A stretch of 64,000 nt of DNA from Alistipes sp. (lineage in GTDB: Bacteria > Bacteroidota > Bacteroidia > Bacteroidales > Rikenellaceae). Below, in pieces: positions 1 through 9,474 of the stretch; positions within the stretch are counted from its first letter, which is position 1; every line of letters starts with the position of its first letter. The notes below the pieces were generated by a model, which saw nothing but the letters and a program-made list of their open reading frames with translations, ran no database searches and had not been told where the DNA came from. Both the position numbers and the translations under genes were made by a program. Location: NCBI GenBank assembly GCA_017555695.1, contig JAFZFX010000051.1, positions 1-64,000 on the forward strand, given 5' to 3'.

Positions 1-272
1 AACAAAGTAAATATTCCTCCCGAGGAACTTTTCTGTCGTATTTCTTCGTTTTTGTTTTTGGCTGCATAAACCGCCAAGGGGTCCTTTGGCTGATTCTGAT
101 TAATTACAGGGCAAGCTTTTTCACATAAACCACAATTTATGCACTCCTCTGTATTGACTTGCGGATACAAGAATCCCTCATTATCAGTACTCATACTGAT
201 GCAGCGTTTGGGGCATATCTGCACACAAGCACCACATCCGCAACAATCTTTTTTATCTGTAATATTTATCAT
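1..272 (-). CDS. Iron-sulfur F420-dehydrogenase-like protein of a polysaccharide operon (partial)
   Basis: The reading frame starts at the ATG at 272 and is open to the window edge, giving about 90 N-terminal residues. Two 4Fe-4S motifs are visible: C10-x2-C13-x2-C16-x3-C20-P, and a second CINCGLCEKACP block near residue 45. They are followed by a KSSSGGIF stretch. This layout is that of the coenzyme F420 hydrogenase/dehydrogenase beta-subunit family (FrhB-like), whose members are frequent in capsule and exopolysaccharide loci, often beside pyruvyl transferases. Its reaction there is not settled. The start overlaps the stop of the acyltransferase gene as ATGA (269-272), so translation is probably coupled. 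The C-terminal catalytic domain lies outside the window. Confidence 0.8.
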   Translation of the reverse strand, partial: MINITDKKDCCGCGACVQICPKRCISMSTDNEGFLYPQVNTEECINCGLCEKACPVINQNQPKDPLAVYAAKNKNEEIRQKSSSGGIFTL

Positions 273-1276
273 AGAAAGCCGAGGTACTTATTAAATCTCA
301 TAGGTAATATCTTGCGAGCTACAGCTATAGCCGCTGATGTACATAATACAACAAGCAACCACGATAGAGCCCAATTGCGGATAGGCAATATAAACTTTAT
401 TACACCAACGACAAAATAATGGATAAGATAAATACCAAACGACATACTACCAATATACGCTACGATGGATGTTAATTTATTGCTTTTGTAAGCATATCTT
501 AATTTAGGAGTCAAAATAAGCATTACCACTCCTATTGAATATATGAAAGCAGATAATTTGATTCCATAGCCTCCTCCATAATTTACATTTAGCCAATATG
601 TTTCAATACACTCTAAAACAAAACCCAATATTATCAACACTATTGCGTGAATTGTTTTGTAGTTTATTGATGACGATGAATAATAAACTCCCAGCATAAA
701 AAACACGAACCAAACTGGGAAAGGACCAGCATATAGTATTAATGGTAACTTTACATTAAATAATTTAAGTCCATATGTAATAACCAATATGGAAATCATT
801 GACATAACGACAGAAACAAACAACCACATCTTCTTTCGCTTTTGAAGATATGGCAACAACAAATAATATTGAATTATCAAAGCTATAAAATAATAGATAC
901 TATAGCCACAAACTAGAAGCAATACCACTTGTTTCAAAACAGACAAGCCGACAGCCCCATCTAACTGCCATAATTTTATTGCAAAATATGGAAGTGACCA
1001 TACTATTGCAGGAATGTATACTTTTGGAATCTGTCTTTTCCAAAAAGAGATTCTGGAATCTCTTGTATCTAATATTTTTTTACCACAAAATACACCCGAT
1101 AAAGCTAAGAAAATTGGAACCGCACAATTCAATAGTTGTCTTACTGTAACTGAACTCATCCCAGCTAAAGTATCAATTGGATAAGCTATAAATGTATGAA
1201 TTCCTACAACCATTATTATGGCTATACCTCTCAAGAAATCAAAATATTCAACTCTATTATTAGCTACTTTCTCCAT
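269..1276 (-). CDS. Acyltransferase 3 family membrane protein, probable sugar O-acetyltransferase
   Basis: A 335-residue protein with about ten hydrophobic segments. Its N-terminus carries the acyltransferase-3 signature: FDFLRG at residues 12-17 and the catalytic-type His27 in GIHTF. Family members move acetyl or other acyl groups across the inner membrane onto surface polysaccharides. Its place in a capsule operon suggests O-acetylation of a repeat unit, which is inference. It overlaps the PP-loop gene upstream by 13 bases and the iron-sulfur gene downstream by 4 bases. Base composition is strongly AT-rich compared with the rml genes of the same operon. The start at ATG 1276 fits the signature position. 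Confidence 0.85.
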   Translation of the reverse strand: MEKVANNRVEYFDFLRGIAIIMVVGIHTFIAYPIDTLAGMSSVTVRQLLNCAVPIFLALSGVFCGKKILDTRDSRISFWKRQIPKVYIPAIVWSLPYFAIKLWQLDGAVGLSVLKQVVLLLVCGYSIYYFIALIIQYYLLLPYLQKRKKMWLFVSVVMSMISILVITYGLKLFNVKLPLILYAGPFPVWFVFFMLGVYYSSSSINYKTIHAIVLIILGFVLECIETYWLNVNYGGGYGIKLSAFIYSIGVVMLILTPKLRYAYKSNKLTSIVAYIGSMSFGIYLIHYFVVGVIKFILPIRNWALSWLLVVLCTSAAIAVARKILPMRFNKYLGFL

Positions 1277-2442
1277 TGTTTAATAATCCTATGAATCATA
1301 CCATTTCGTAAGAACGGGAACCAACCTAGCACCTTATAAGGCAATGCTCGTAAGTGCATAAAAGGAGTGATTTCTCCTCGGAAATAAGAAGCCAACTCTA
1401 TATAATCGTGCTTCTTTAGGGACTTCTGATTAACTAATTGTTGAACATACCAACTCTTATTTTTTCTATAGTATTCAATATCAAATACTTCTTTATAGTT
1501 ATCTAATTCACCTAATGCATCTATACCCAGTAGCGTTCTAACGCATTTTTCACATTTTCCACAATTATCTTCCGTTAACAAACATACATTCAAATACTTG
1601 TAAGAGGGTTTATATTTTACCACTTCTTTAAGTTTTTCCATACGAGTGAGTCCCTCCCCTTCTGAATAAATTCTCAAATTGCGTGTTGAAAATAACGGCA
1701 ATGATAACATCTCATAACTTCCACAAGACCTAGACGGAGAATCATCTAATCTAAACTCATGATAATTATATCCCGACGAAGCATAGAAATACACAGAATA
1801 AAGTTTTTGCAAGCAAAAAATAGGGAACATACTTGAGTATGTATGTGTTTTATAATGGTTTTGCTCAATAACATCCATTAAGTTAGAATCGCTTATAACT
1901 ATATTAAAGTTATACTCTTCTGCGAATTTCTTGGGTTGCTCACATCGACTAGCAAATAAACTGGCCGCCTTTTCACCCACTCCGTGACTTCCTACATTGT
2001 TGAAAGTAAGATGAGTTATATTATGTCGTTTGAATTTAAGATTTGTTTGACAAGCTAATGCATGCAAAGAGTCTACGCCACAAGATATTCCAGTTCCAAC
2101 AGCATTTGCACAAGGGAGAGTTTCAGATGCAATATCAGCCTTAATAAGGGGTCTATGAAAATCAATGTTATACGCTACAAGCGCATCTATTAAATATTTA
2201 TCTACATTATAGTATAAATCCTCGCTTATAGGAGTGTCACACTCTATATCATGTCCATTGCGCATCGCATAATTAAGCACAGCTATAACATACGCATCAC
2301 TTCTCTCATAACATAGATACTCGCCATAGCATTTGCTCACCTTAAACCAAACTGTTTTGCGCAGGCCATCAATATCTATCTCGTTTGAGAGAATCGCATA
2401 CTCCCCTTCAATTGTAACTTTTGGTTGACCTATATGTATCAT
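1264..2442 (-). CDS. PP-loop ATPase-like protein with QueC-like zinc cysteines, in capsule operon
   Basis: 392 residues. Residues 118-126 read TGISCGVDS, a PP-loop (SGGxDS) ATP-pyrophosphatase motif of the adenine nucleotide alpha-hydrolase fold. Cys287, Cys294, Cys297 and Cys300 form a C-x6-C-x2-C-x2-C cluster resembling the zinc site of QueC (7-cyano-7-deazaguanine synthase). The protein is much longer than QueC (about 230 residues): it has roughly 110 extra residues before the PP-loop and about 90 after the cysteines, and it sits among polysaccharide genes rather than with queD, queE or queF. I infer an ATP-dependent amidation, thiolation or ligation of a sugar or its precursor; the substrate is unknown. 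It overlaps the flippase gene by ATGA (2439-2442) and the acyltransferase gene by 13 bases. Confidence 0.6.
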   Translation of the reverse strand: MIHIGQPKVTIEGEYAILSNEIDIDGLRKTVWFKVSKCYGEYLCYERSDAYVIAVLNYAMRNGHDIECDTPISEDLYYNVDKYLIDALVAYNIDFHRPLIKADIASETLPCANAVGTGISCGVDSLHALACQTNLKFKRHNITHLTFNNVGSHGVGEKAASLFASRCEQPKKFAEEYNFNIVISDSNLMDVIEQNHYKTHTYSSMFPIFCLQKLYSVYFYASSGYNYHEFRLDDSPSRSCGSYEMLSLPLFSTRNLRIYSEGEGLTRMEKLKEVVKYKPSYKYLNVCLLTEDNCGKCEKCVRTLLGIDALGELDNYKEVFDIEYYRKNKSWYVQQLVNQKSLKKHDYIELASYFRGEITPFMHLRALPYKVLGWFPFLRNGMIHRIIKQWRK

Positions 2443-3974
2443 TTCTTAACCTTATTATATATAGCTTTTATATTATTATTTACAAATCCTCGCTCCTGAT
2501 TATTTAGACCCATAAAATATATTATAAAACAGGTCGGGATAGTAGCTAAAAGTATTGTTGCTAATATTCCAATTAAGGATTCTGCATTAACTGAGCTTTT
2601 TAATATATATTGAACCAAACATATTATAATTGTTGGAGGTATTAAAGGTATAATAATCTTTGTCAAATATTCTTTTAACGGAAAATTATTCTCTATTTTC
2701 AAAATATAAACTCTAGCAAATAAGCCAAACACCGCCATTGCTATAGATACTATAAATGTAAAATAAGCAGGCATACCCATTTCATATGCAATATATGTCA
2801 AAATAAAATTCAACACATAAATGACCGATATTGCAATCTGATATCTTTTTATTTTTCCCGAGGCTTGATTTATCTGAGCTATAGGTGTGTAAGATGCTGT
2901 TATCAAAAGTTCTACTAAAACCAATCTTGTAAAGATAACGCATTGCTCAGGGACATTTATCAACCAGATCTCTAAGATTTTATCTGTATACATTAATATC
3001 GGTGCCACCAACACCAAAAGCAAATAGAATGCAAGTTTTGATGATGAAAACACGAGTCGATACATACTATCCAGTTGCCCCGCAGCATAGCTTTTAATAA
3101 TCTGCGGCTTAACAGCTGTCATAAAATTGGTCACAAACATATGAACAGCAGATTGAACTTGCACAGCAATAGCTCGTGATGCATTAAGTACCGAACCAAA
3201 GTATATATTTATCAGAATATTCACACCTTGTTTACTTAAGGTATCACTTACGCAACCAAATATCATCCAGCCTGAAAATCCGAATAATTTTTTTAGTATC
3301 TCTGGTTTAAAAGTATGTGCCCCCCTACATTCAACAAAATTTTTATGACAATATATGTTGTACATTATGCGTATCAAAATACACAACAATAATTGCAACG
3401 CTCCATATACTATCAATTTATTGTAAGGAATTACATACAGTAGATATACAATTAATAACTTCAATACAACCTCTATAATAGAAAAATACGCATACACACT
3501 CATTTTCTCGTGTGCAATAATTGCAGCATTGTAAGGAGCGCTAATAACTGTTATGACAAATGACAACACAGAAAAGTGAAAAACCCATACTGCTGCTTCA
3601 AATTGCGTTTCTGGAATATCCAACTTATTGTATAGCAACCACAACCCTATGATTTCTATTGATACAGCCGATAACACAGCTATTATCAAATGGGCGATTT
3701 CTGCATTATAAAAAATGGCTCGTAATGAAGTTTTATCATCTTGTGCCATTTCATAATTTAGAAATCTTTGGGTGCTTGTTGTCAATGAACTATTCAGAAA
3801 TGACAACATGGCTACAATGCCTCCAACAACATTGTACACACCAAAGTCTTCTACACCCAGAACATTAAGCACAACTCTACTCGTATACAATGTAACAGCC
3901 ATTGTCACGAGCATTCTTGCATATAGGAAACAAGTATTTAAGGCTATTCTTTTATTGTTTGTTGCAAGTTCCAT
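2439..3974 (-). CDS. Wzx-type polysaccharide flippase (MOP superfamily)
   Basis: 511 residues with about 12-14 predicted membrane segments. The N-terminus (NTCFLYARMLVTMAVTLYTSR followed by LGVEDFGVYNVVGG) is typical of polysaccharide exporters of the MOP/MATE-like superfamily. Such proteins flip undecaprenyl-linked repeat units to the periplasmic face for Wzy polymerisation. It is the first gene of the AT-rich accessory part of the operon, about 50 bases after rmlB. The family is clear; the name wzx is withheld because the sugar unit and a partner wzy are not visible in this window. Confidence 0.88.
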   Translation of the reverse strand: MELATNNKRIALNTCFLYARMLVTMAVTLYTSRVVLNVLGVEDFGVYNVVGGIVAMLSFLNSSLTTSTQRFLNYEMAQDDKTSLRAIFYNAEIAHLIIAVLSAVSIEIIGLWLLYNKLDIPETQFEAAVWVFHFSVLSFVITVISAPYNAAIIAHEKMSVYAYFSIIEVVLKLLIVYLLYVIPYNKLIVYGALQLLLCILIRIMYNIYCHKNFVECRGAHTFKPEILKKLFGFSGWMIFGCVSDTLSKQGVNILINIYFGSVLNASRAIAVQVQSAVHMFVTNFMTAVKPQIIKSYAAGQLDSMYRLVFSSSKLAFYLLLVLVAPILMYTDKILEIWLINVPEQCVIFTRLVLVELLITASYTPIAQINQASGKIKRYQIAISVIYVLNFILTYIAYEMGMPAYFTFIVSIAMAVFGLFARVYILKIENNFPLKEYLTKIIIPLIPPTIIICLVQYILKSSVNAESLIGILATILLATIPTCFIIYFMGLNNQERGFVNNNIKAIYNKVKK

Positions 3975-4025
3975 TAAGCGATAAATAAGTCAGTCGTATT
4001 GGATATCTTAGATATGCCGTAATAA

Positions 4026-5162
4026 CTATATCTTTCCCTTATACATCTCCTGATAGTACTTTTCGTAGTCGCCGCTGGTGATGTTGTCCATCCACTCCTG
4101 GTTGTCGAGGTACCAGCGGACTGTCTTTTCGATACCCTCCTCGAATTGGAGCGAAGGCTCCCAGCCAAGTTCCTTCTGCAACTTCGTTGAGTCGATTGCG
4201 TAGCGCAAGTCGTGGCCTGCACGGTCAGTCACATAGGTAATCAACTCCAGCGAATGTCCCTCGGGGTTACCGAGCAAGCGGTCAACGGTTGCGATAATAA
4301 CCTTAATAAGGTCGATATTCTTCCACTCATTAAAACCGCCAATATTGTATGTATCAGCAACTTTGCCCTCGTGGAAAATCACATCGATAGCACGGGCGTG
4401 GTCCACAACATACAACCAATCTCGCACATTCTCACCCTTACCATATACGGGCAGAGGCTTACGCTGGCGAATGTTGTTGATGAACAGAGGGATCAACTTC
4501 TCGGGGAACTGATACGGACCGTAATTGTTCGAACAGTTTGTCACAATCGTCGGCATACCATAAGTATCGTGGTAAGCGCGCACGAAGTGGTCGCTCGATG
4601 CCTTTGACGCCGAATATGGCGAGTGAGGGTTATACTTCGTTGTCTCGTAAAAGAAATCCTTACCATATGCCAAGTGATGCTCTGACGACGATGCTGTAGT
4701 CGAGAACGGAGGCTCTACACCCTCGGGGTGAGTGAGTTCCAGTGCGCCATACACCTCGTCGGTAGAGATGTGATAGAAACGCTTGCCATCCCACTTCTCG
4801 GGCTTTGACTCCCAATGGAGCTTTGCTGCCTGCAGCAACGAGAGCGTACCCATCACATTCGTACGAGCAAATGTGAAGGGATCCTTAATCGAGCGGTCTA
4901 CATGACTCTCCGCAGCGAGGTGAATCACACCGTCGATATCATACTGCTGGAAGAGAGCATAGATAGTATCGAAATCACATATATCAGCCTTCACAAATGT
5001 ATAGTTAGGCTTATCCTCAATATCCTTGAGGTTTGCGAGGTTACCCGCATAGGTCAGTTTATCGAGGTTAATGATGTTGTATTCGGGGTACTTGTTTACG
5101 AAAAGACGCACTACATGGCTACCGATAAAACCTGCACCGCCTGTGATAAGTATATTTTTCAT
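4026..5162 (-). CDS. rmlB: dTDP-glucose 4,6-dehydratase
   Basis: 378 residues, extended SDR fold. The NAD-binding glycine motif GGAGFIG lies at residues 8-14, the catalytic STDEVYG at 133-139 and YSASK at 183-187. It converts dTDP-glucose to dTDP-4-keto-6-deoxyglucose, the second step of dTDP-L-rhamnose synthesis. Length and motifs match RmlB/RfbB, with a slightly longer middle region (about residues 115-180). It is the last of the four rml genes here (order A, C, D, B) and has GC-rich codon use, in contrast to the flippase gene that follows it. Confidence 0.95.
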   Translation of the reverse strand: MKNILITGGAGFIGSHVVRLFVNKYPEYNIINLDKLTYAGNLANLKDIEDKPNYTFVKADICDFDTIYALFQQYDIDGVIHLAAESHVDRSIKDPFTFARTNVMGTLSLLQAAKLHWESKPEKWDGKRFYHISTDEVYGALELTHPEGVEPPFSTTASSSEHHLAYGKDFFYETTKYNPHSPYSASKASSDHFVRAYHDTYGMPTIVTNCSNNYGPYQFPEKLIPLFINNIRQRKPLPVYGKGENVRDWLYVVDHARAIDVIFHEGKVADTYNIGGFNEWKNIDLIKVIIATVDRLLGNPEGHSLELITYVTDRAGHDLRYAIDSTKLQKELGWEPSLQFEEGIEKTVRWYLDNQEWMDNITSGDYEKYYQEMYKGKI

Positions 5163-5218
5163 TTTTGGTATATTCTTTGTATGTAAGTAAATGAGTATGA
5201 ATTTGGTTAGAGCTTATG

Positions 5219-6094
5219 TTACTCCTGCTTCAAAGCCCCAAGACGCTCCAAACAGTAGAGCATTGAGTCCCTCCAGTGCGGGATATCGACGCCAAAGGTC
5301 TGCTTGATTTTGCTCTTGTCCAACACCGAATATGGCGGACGCACAACCTTCGAGGGGAACTCCGACGAGTGGCAGGGCAACACATTGCAACCATCGTTAC
5401 CAGCCGCAAGAGCTATCTCAGTTGCAAAGTCGTACCACGAACAAACGCCCTCGTTAGAGAAGTGATAAACGCCCTCATTACCAGCGTACATATTACCCTC
5501 GATAATCGAGAAGATAACCAGTGCCAAGTCGCCCGCATAGGTCGGTGTACCAACCTGGTCAAAGACCACATTCAGGCTCTCCTTCTCAGCAGTCAGACGG
5601 AGCATTGTCTTTAAGAAGTTGTTTCCAAACTCCGAATAAAGCCACGCCGTGCGGATTACAATCGCCTTGGCTCCTACCTCAGCAATAGCCTGCTCTCCGT
5701 GCAGTTTTGTGCATCCATACACCCCCAGAGGGTTGGTAGGCATATCTTCGATACGAGGAGTATTACCCTCTGCACCAAACACATAGTCGGTTGATATATG
5801 GAAGAGTGTACCATTCACAGCCTTCATAGCCTCTGCGAGGTTTCTTACGGCCGTTGCATTTATCAACTCGGCCATAGCCTCATCATCCTCGGCCTTATCC
5901 ACATTTGTATAGGCGGCACAGTTCACAATAATATCCACTCCATTTTGCGCGGTAAACGCCATTACAGCCTCCTTGTCTGTAATATCCAACTCTGCAACAT
6001 CAGTATATATGTAGTCGTTGGGCGAAACTGCACCCAGCTTACGCATTTCGTTACCGAGCTGTCCGTTAGCACCTGTTACAAGAATCTTTGCCAT
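5219..6094 (-). CDS. rmlD: dTDP-4-dehydrorhamnose reductase
   Basis: About 291 residues from the start MAKILVTGANGQLG, an NADPH-binding GxxGxxG motif. An upstream TTG three codons earlier is possible but less likely. STDYVFG and the YGCTKLHGE segment give the SDR catalytic Tyr and Lys. It reduces dTDP-4-keto-L-rhamnose to dTDP-L-rhamnose, the last step of the pathway. The start lies at the very end of rmlC, so the two genes are almost contiguous and probably co-translated. A gap of about 55 bases separates it from rmlB. Confidence 0.94.
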   Translation of the reverse strand: MAKILVTGANGQLGNEMRKLGAVSPNDYIYTDVAELDITDKEAVMAFTAQNGVDIIVNCAAYTNVDKAEDDEAMAELINATAVRNLAEAMKAVNGTLFHISTDYVFGAEGNTPRIEDMPTNPLGVYGCTKLHGEQAIAEVGAKAIVIRTAWLYSEFGNNFLKTMLRLTAEKESLNVVFDQVGTPTYAGDLALVIFSIIEGNMYAGNEGVYHFSNEGVCSWYDFATEIALAAGNDGCNVLPCHSSEFPSKVVRPPYSVLDKSKIKQTFGVDIPHWRDSMLYCLERLGALKQE

Positions 6095-6095
6095 A

Positions 6096-6677
6096 CTATT
6101 CAAATTCGGGATAAAGATTTACATTATAATCAAACGGAGAGTCAAAATCCTTTAGGCAGAGATGCTTGATATCCTTCTCCGAGAGGAGGGCACTCTCCAT
6201 CGGTATCTGCCAATCGATACCGAGTGACTCATCCTTGATGCTGATACCTCCGTCGGCCTCGGGAGCGTAGAAGTTATCGCACTTATATTGGAAAATAGCA
6301 GTCTCACTCAATACAGCAAAACCGTGAGCAAAACCGCGAGGCACAAAGAACTGACGATGATTATCCTCCGATAGTTCAACAGCAACATGCTGTCCGTATG
6401 TGGGCGAGCCCTTGCGGATATCAACAGCCACATCCAAGACCTTACCCTTCACACAACGAACCAATTTGCTCTGTGTATAGGGTGGACGCTGGAAATGCAA
6501 ACCGCGCATCACGCCGTAGCTCGACATACTCTCGTTGTCTTGTACGAAATTTACCTTACGCACCTTCTCCTCAAACTCTCGCTGCGAGAAACTCTCAAAG
6601 AAGTAACCGCGCGAGTCCTGAAACACCTTGGGCTCAATGATGACCAGCCCCTCTATATCTGTCTTTATTACCTCCAT
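6096..6677 (-). CDS. rmlC: dTDP-4-dehydrorhamnose 3,5-epimerase
   Basis: 193 residues, a cupin-type epimerase. The family segments FxDxRGYFFESF, RGLHFQRPP with the catalytic-type His, and VPRGFAHGFAVLS are all present. It epimerises dTDP-4-keto-6-deoxyglucose at C3 and C5 to give dTDP-4-keto-L-rhamnose. It follows rmlA by two bases and leads directly into rmlD. Length is normal for the family. Confidence 0.95.
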   Translation of the reverse strand: MEVIKTDIEGLVIIEPKVFQDSRGYFFESFSQREFEEKVRKVNFVQDNESMSSYGVMRGLHFQRPPYTQSKLVRCVKGKVLDVAVDIRKGSPTYGQHVAVELSEDNHRQFFVPRGFAHGFAVLSETAIFQYKCDNFYAPEADGGISIKDESLGIDWQIPMESALLSEKDIKHLCLKDFDSPFDYNVNLYPEFE

Positions 6678-6679
6678 AA

Positions 6680-7585
6680 TTAACCAAGATTAGGGTTACC
6701 AGTCTCCTTGACCTCATCGATAACCTTCAAGAGGTACTGACCATATTGATTCTTCAGCATAGGCTGCGCCAACTCACGCATACGCTCCTCGGTAATCCAG
6801 CCCTGACGGTAAGCGATACCCTCCAGGCATGCGACCTTTAGGCCCTGTCGCTTCTCCAACACTTCGATATATGTCGACGCCTCCGACAGAGAGTCGTGCG
6901 TACCTGTATCCAACCAGGCAAAACCACGACCGAGAGTCTGCACCTTCAACTCTCCATCAGAGAGGAACTGCTGATTAACGGTTGTAATCTCGTACTCACC
7001 ACGAGCCGACGGCTTGATACTTTTGGCTACATCCACCACCTTATTGGGGTAGAAGTACAGACCCACTACAGCGTAGTTTGACTTGGGCTTAGCAGGCTTC
7101 TCCTCGATACTGAGGCAGTTGCCCTCTCTATCAAACTCCGCAACGCCATAGCGCTCGGGGTCATTCACCCAATAACCAAATACGGTTGCCTTATTCTCCT
7201 CCTCGGCAGTGCGAACAGCATCCTGGAGCATCTTCGTGAAGCCAGCACCGTGGAAGATGTTGTCACCAAGCACCAGGCAAGCACAATCATCACCGATAAA
7301 ATCGGCACCAATAGTGAACGCCTGCGCCAAACCATCGGGCGACGGCTGCTCGGCATACTCAAAACGCACACCATAATCCGAGCCATCACCAAGCAGACGC
7401 TTGAAACCAGGAAGGTCATATGGGGTAGAGATAATCAATATCTCTTTAATACCCGCCAACATCAAAACCGAAATAGGATAATACACCATCGGTTTGTCAT
7501 AAATAGGCATCAACTGCTTGCTGATACCCTTGGTTATCGGATACAATCTCGTACCACTACCACCCGCGAGGACAATACCTTTCAT
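6680..7585 (-). CDS. rmlA: Glucose-1-phosphate thymidylyltransferase
   Basis: 301 residues. The nucleotide-binding motif GGSGTRLYP is at residues 8-16, with the family block [15 protein letters not shown] just after it. LGDNIFHG gives the catalytic Asp region. It makes dTDP-glucose from glucose-1-phosphate and dTTP, the first committed step of dTDP-rhamnose synthesis. Length and motifs are those of the homotetrameric RmlA/RffH enzymes. It is the first of four contiguous rml genes downstream of UDP-glucose dehydrogenase, so the operon provides both dTDP-rhamnose and UDP-glucuronate. Confidence 0.96.
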   Translation of the reverse strand: MKGIVLAGGSGTRLYPITKGISKQLMPIYDKPMVYYPISVLMLAGIKEILIISTPYDLPGFKRLLGDGSDYGVRFEYAEQPSPDGLAQAFTIGADFIGDDCACLVLGDNIFHGAGFTKMLQDAVRTAEEENKATVFGYWVNDPERYGVAEFDREGNCLSIEEKPAKPKSNYAVVGLYFYPNKVVDVAKSIKPSARGEYEITTVNQQFLSDGELKVQTLGRGFAWLDTGTHDSLSEASTYIEVLEKRQGLKVACLEGIAYRQGWITEERMRELAQPMLKNQYGQYLLKVIDEVKETGNPNLG

Positions 7586-7615
7586 AAAATTATAACTTAT
7601 TATTTGTTACTTTTT

Positions 7616-8854
7616 TCAATCTCTTTTGAAGATATCACGCGTATATACCTTCTCGGCCACATCATCCAAAGCGCTATCATAACGATTTACGATTATCGCG
7701 TGAGAACGACGCTTGAAATCTTCTATATCATTAACAACCTCACTACCAAAGAATGTCGTACCGTTCTCCAGCGAAGGTTCATAGATAATTACTTTAGCTC
7801 CTTTTGCCTTGATACGCTTCATTACGCCCTGTATAGCGCTCTGACGGAAATTATCCGAGCCCGACTTCATCGTCAAACGATATACTCCAATCACACACTC
7901 TCGCTCCTTGCTTTCACAGAAACCATTGTGTTCACTGTATGCATAATACCCAGCCTTAGACAGAGCCCTATCTGCAATAAAATCTTTACGCGTACGATTA
8001 CTCTCGACGATGGCAGACATCATATTCTGCGGCACATCTTGATAGTTAGCCAACAACTGTTTTGTATCCTTCGGCAAACAATATCCACCGTAACCGAATG
8101 ATGGGTTATTGTAGTGTGTACCAATTCGCGGATCCAAACATACACCCTCAATAATACTCTGCGTATCCAAACCCTTAGTTTCAGCGTAGGTATCAAGTTC
8201 ATTGAAATAACTTACACGCAGAGCCAAATAGGTATTGGCAAACAATTTTACAGCCTCAGCCTCTGTCAAACCCATAAACAAGGTTGTCACATCTTCGGCC
8301 ATTGCACCCTCTCGCAATAACGCCGCAAATTTTTCAGCCGCGGCTACCATCGCCTCGTTATCATCATTTCGGCCTACAATTATTCGACTGGGATAGAGGT
8401 TATCATACAGAGCCTTACTTTCGCGGAGGAACTCAGGCGAGAAGATTATATTTTCCACTCCAAGTTTTCTACTTATGATCTCGGTGAAACCAACAGGCAC
8501 AGTAGATTTTATCACTATCGTTGCATCTGTGTTACAATCCAAAATCTCCGAAAGCACTAACTCCACCAACGAAGTGTCAAAAAAGTTGTTATGACTATCG
8601 TAATTTGTCGGAACAGCTATTATAACATAATCGGCATCACCATAAGCACTTCTTGCATCCAATGTCGCCGATAGATTCAAGCTCTTTTCCGTAAAGTATC
8701 TCTCAATATACTCGTCCTTTATCGGAGACCTTCGCTCATTTATCGCAGTCACCTTCTCTGGGATAACATCAACCGCCACAACCTCATTGTGCTGTGCCAA
8801 TAGTGTTGCTATTGACAATCCCACATAACCTGTTCCTGCTACTGCGATTTTCAT
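7616..8854 (-). CDS. ugd: UDP-glucose 6-dehydrogenase
   Basis: 412 residues. The NAD-binding GTGYVG is at residues 7-12 and the catalytic Cys259 is in [12 protein letters not shown]. The SPEFLRE block (139-145) is also diagnostic of the UDP-glucose/GDP-mannose dehydrogenase family. The most probable reaction is oxidation of UDP-glucose to UDP-glucuronate for an acidic polysaccharide. The short, Ugd-like form and the EFLRESKAL segment favour UDP-glucose over GDP-mannose, but substrate is not proven. It is the second gene of the operon, after the antiterminator. Confidence 0.9.
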   Translation of the reverse strand: MKIAVAGTGYVGLSIATLLAQHNEVVAVDVIPEKVTAINERRSPIKDEYIERYFTEKSLNLSATLDARSAYGDADYVIIAVPTNYDSHNNFFDTSLVELVLSEILDCNTDATIVIKSTVPVGFTEIISRKLGVENIIFSPEFLRESKALYDNLYPSRIIVGRNDDNEAMVAAAEKFAALLREGAMAEDVTTLFMGLTEAEAVKLFANTYLALRVSYFNELDTYAETKGLDTQSIIEGVCLDPRIGTHYNNPSFGYGGYCLPKDTKQLLANYQDVPQNMMSAIVESNRTRKDFIADRALSKAGYYAYSEHNGFCESKERECVIGVYRLTMKSGSDNFRQSAIQGVMKRIKAKGAKVIIYEPSLENGTTFFGSEVVNDIEDFKRRSHAIIVNRYDSALDDVAEKVYTRDIFKRD

Positions 8855-8873
8855 TATATTGTAAATTTATTGT

Positions 8874-9446
8874 CTATTCTTTATCCAAAACTTGCAGATA
8901 TCCATCAGTAAACTCGGCAAGCATTACCGCCGTAATTCCCTGCACCAATACAACCACGCGCTTCTGTCGCTTTCCTTCAACCTTCACAAACGAGCCCTCC
9001 ACTCCATCAAACGCTCCGCCGATAATTTTCACTGGAGTCCCTTTCGCGAGGTTTATTTCATCAGGAGCCAAATACACCAGCTTATCATCGTAAGTATTGC
9101 ATACCGCAATGAACTGTTGCATCTGATACTCTGGCACTATAATCGGAACATTCTTGCCACCTACGGGTTTCGTAATATAGTGAAGATACTCTACGCCCGC
9201 CTTCAATGTCTGTATTCGCTCTCTGGTTGTATAAACAAATATCAAATTTGTAATTGCCGGAACAAGTTTTCTCACCTTGCCTTGCACTTTGTTCTTCACC
9301 ATCTCATAGCGCATCGGAACAAAACACTTAACCTGCTTATCTTCCAGAAAACTCTTTGCTTTCATCACCCTGCCGAAGGTCGCACTCATAGCGAACCACC
9401 GAGCCTCTTCGGCGCCATTCTCAACCATTATTCCGTCAACCAACAT
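8874..9446 (-). CDS. UpxY-family (NusG-like) transcription antiterminator
   Basis: About 190 residues. ARWFAMSATFGRVMKAKSFL begins a NusG N-terminal (NGN) domain, and the later segment GTPVKIIGGAFDGVEG matches the KOW motif. In Bacteroides, UpxY proteins are encoded first in each capsule operon and let RNA polymerase read through the untranslated leader of their own operon. The same position here, first gene before ugd and rml, supports that role. Start choice is uncertain: in-frame ATGs end at 9470, 9446 and 9428, and 9491 would be TTG. I chose 9446, which keeps the leader hairpins outside the gene. No upxZ-like inhibitor gene follows. Confidence 0.85.
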   Translation of the reverse strand: MLVDGIMVENGAEEARWFAMSATFGRVMKAKSFLEDKQVKCFVPMRYEMVKNKVQGKVRKLVPAITNLIFVYTTRERIQTLKAGVEYLHYITKPVGGKNVPIIVPEYQMQQFIAVCNTYDDKLVYLAPDEINLAKGTPVKIIGGAFDGVEGSFVKVEGKRQKRVVVLVQGITAVMLAEFTDGYLQVLDKE

Positions 9447-9474
9447 TCTCTTTCTTTTATGTATGCACATTCTC

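Noticed and set aside
7250-8101. A 283-residue plus-strand open frame across rmlA and ugd
   Set aside because: It is opposite two genes with complete catalytic motifs, and its product is Thr/Ile/Arg-rich shadow sequence.
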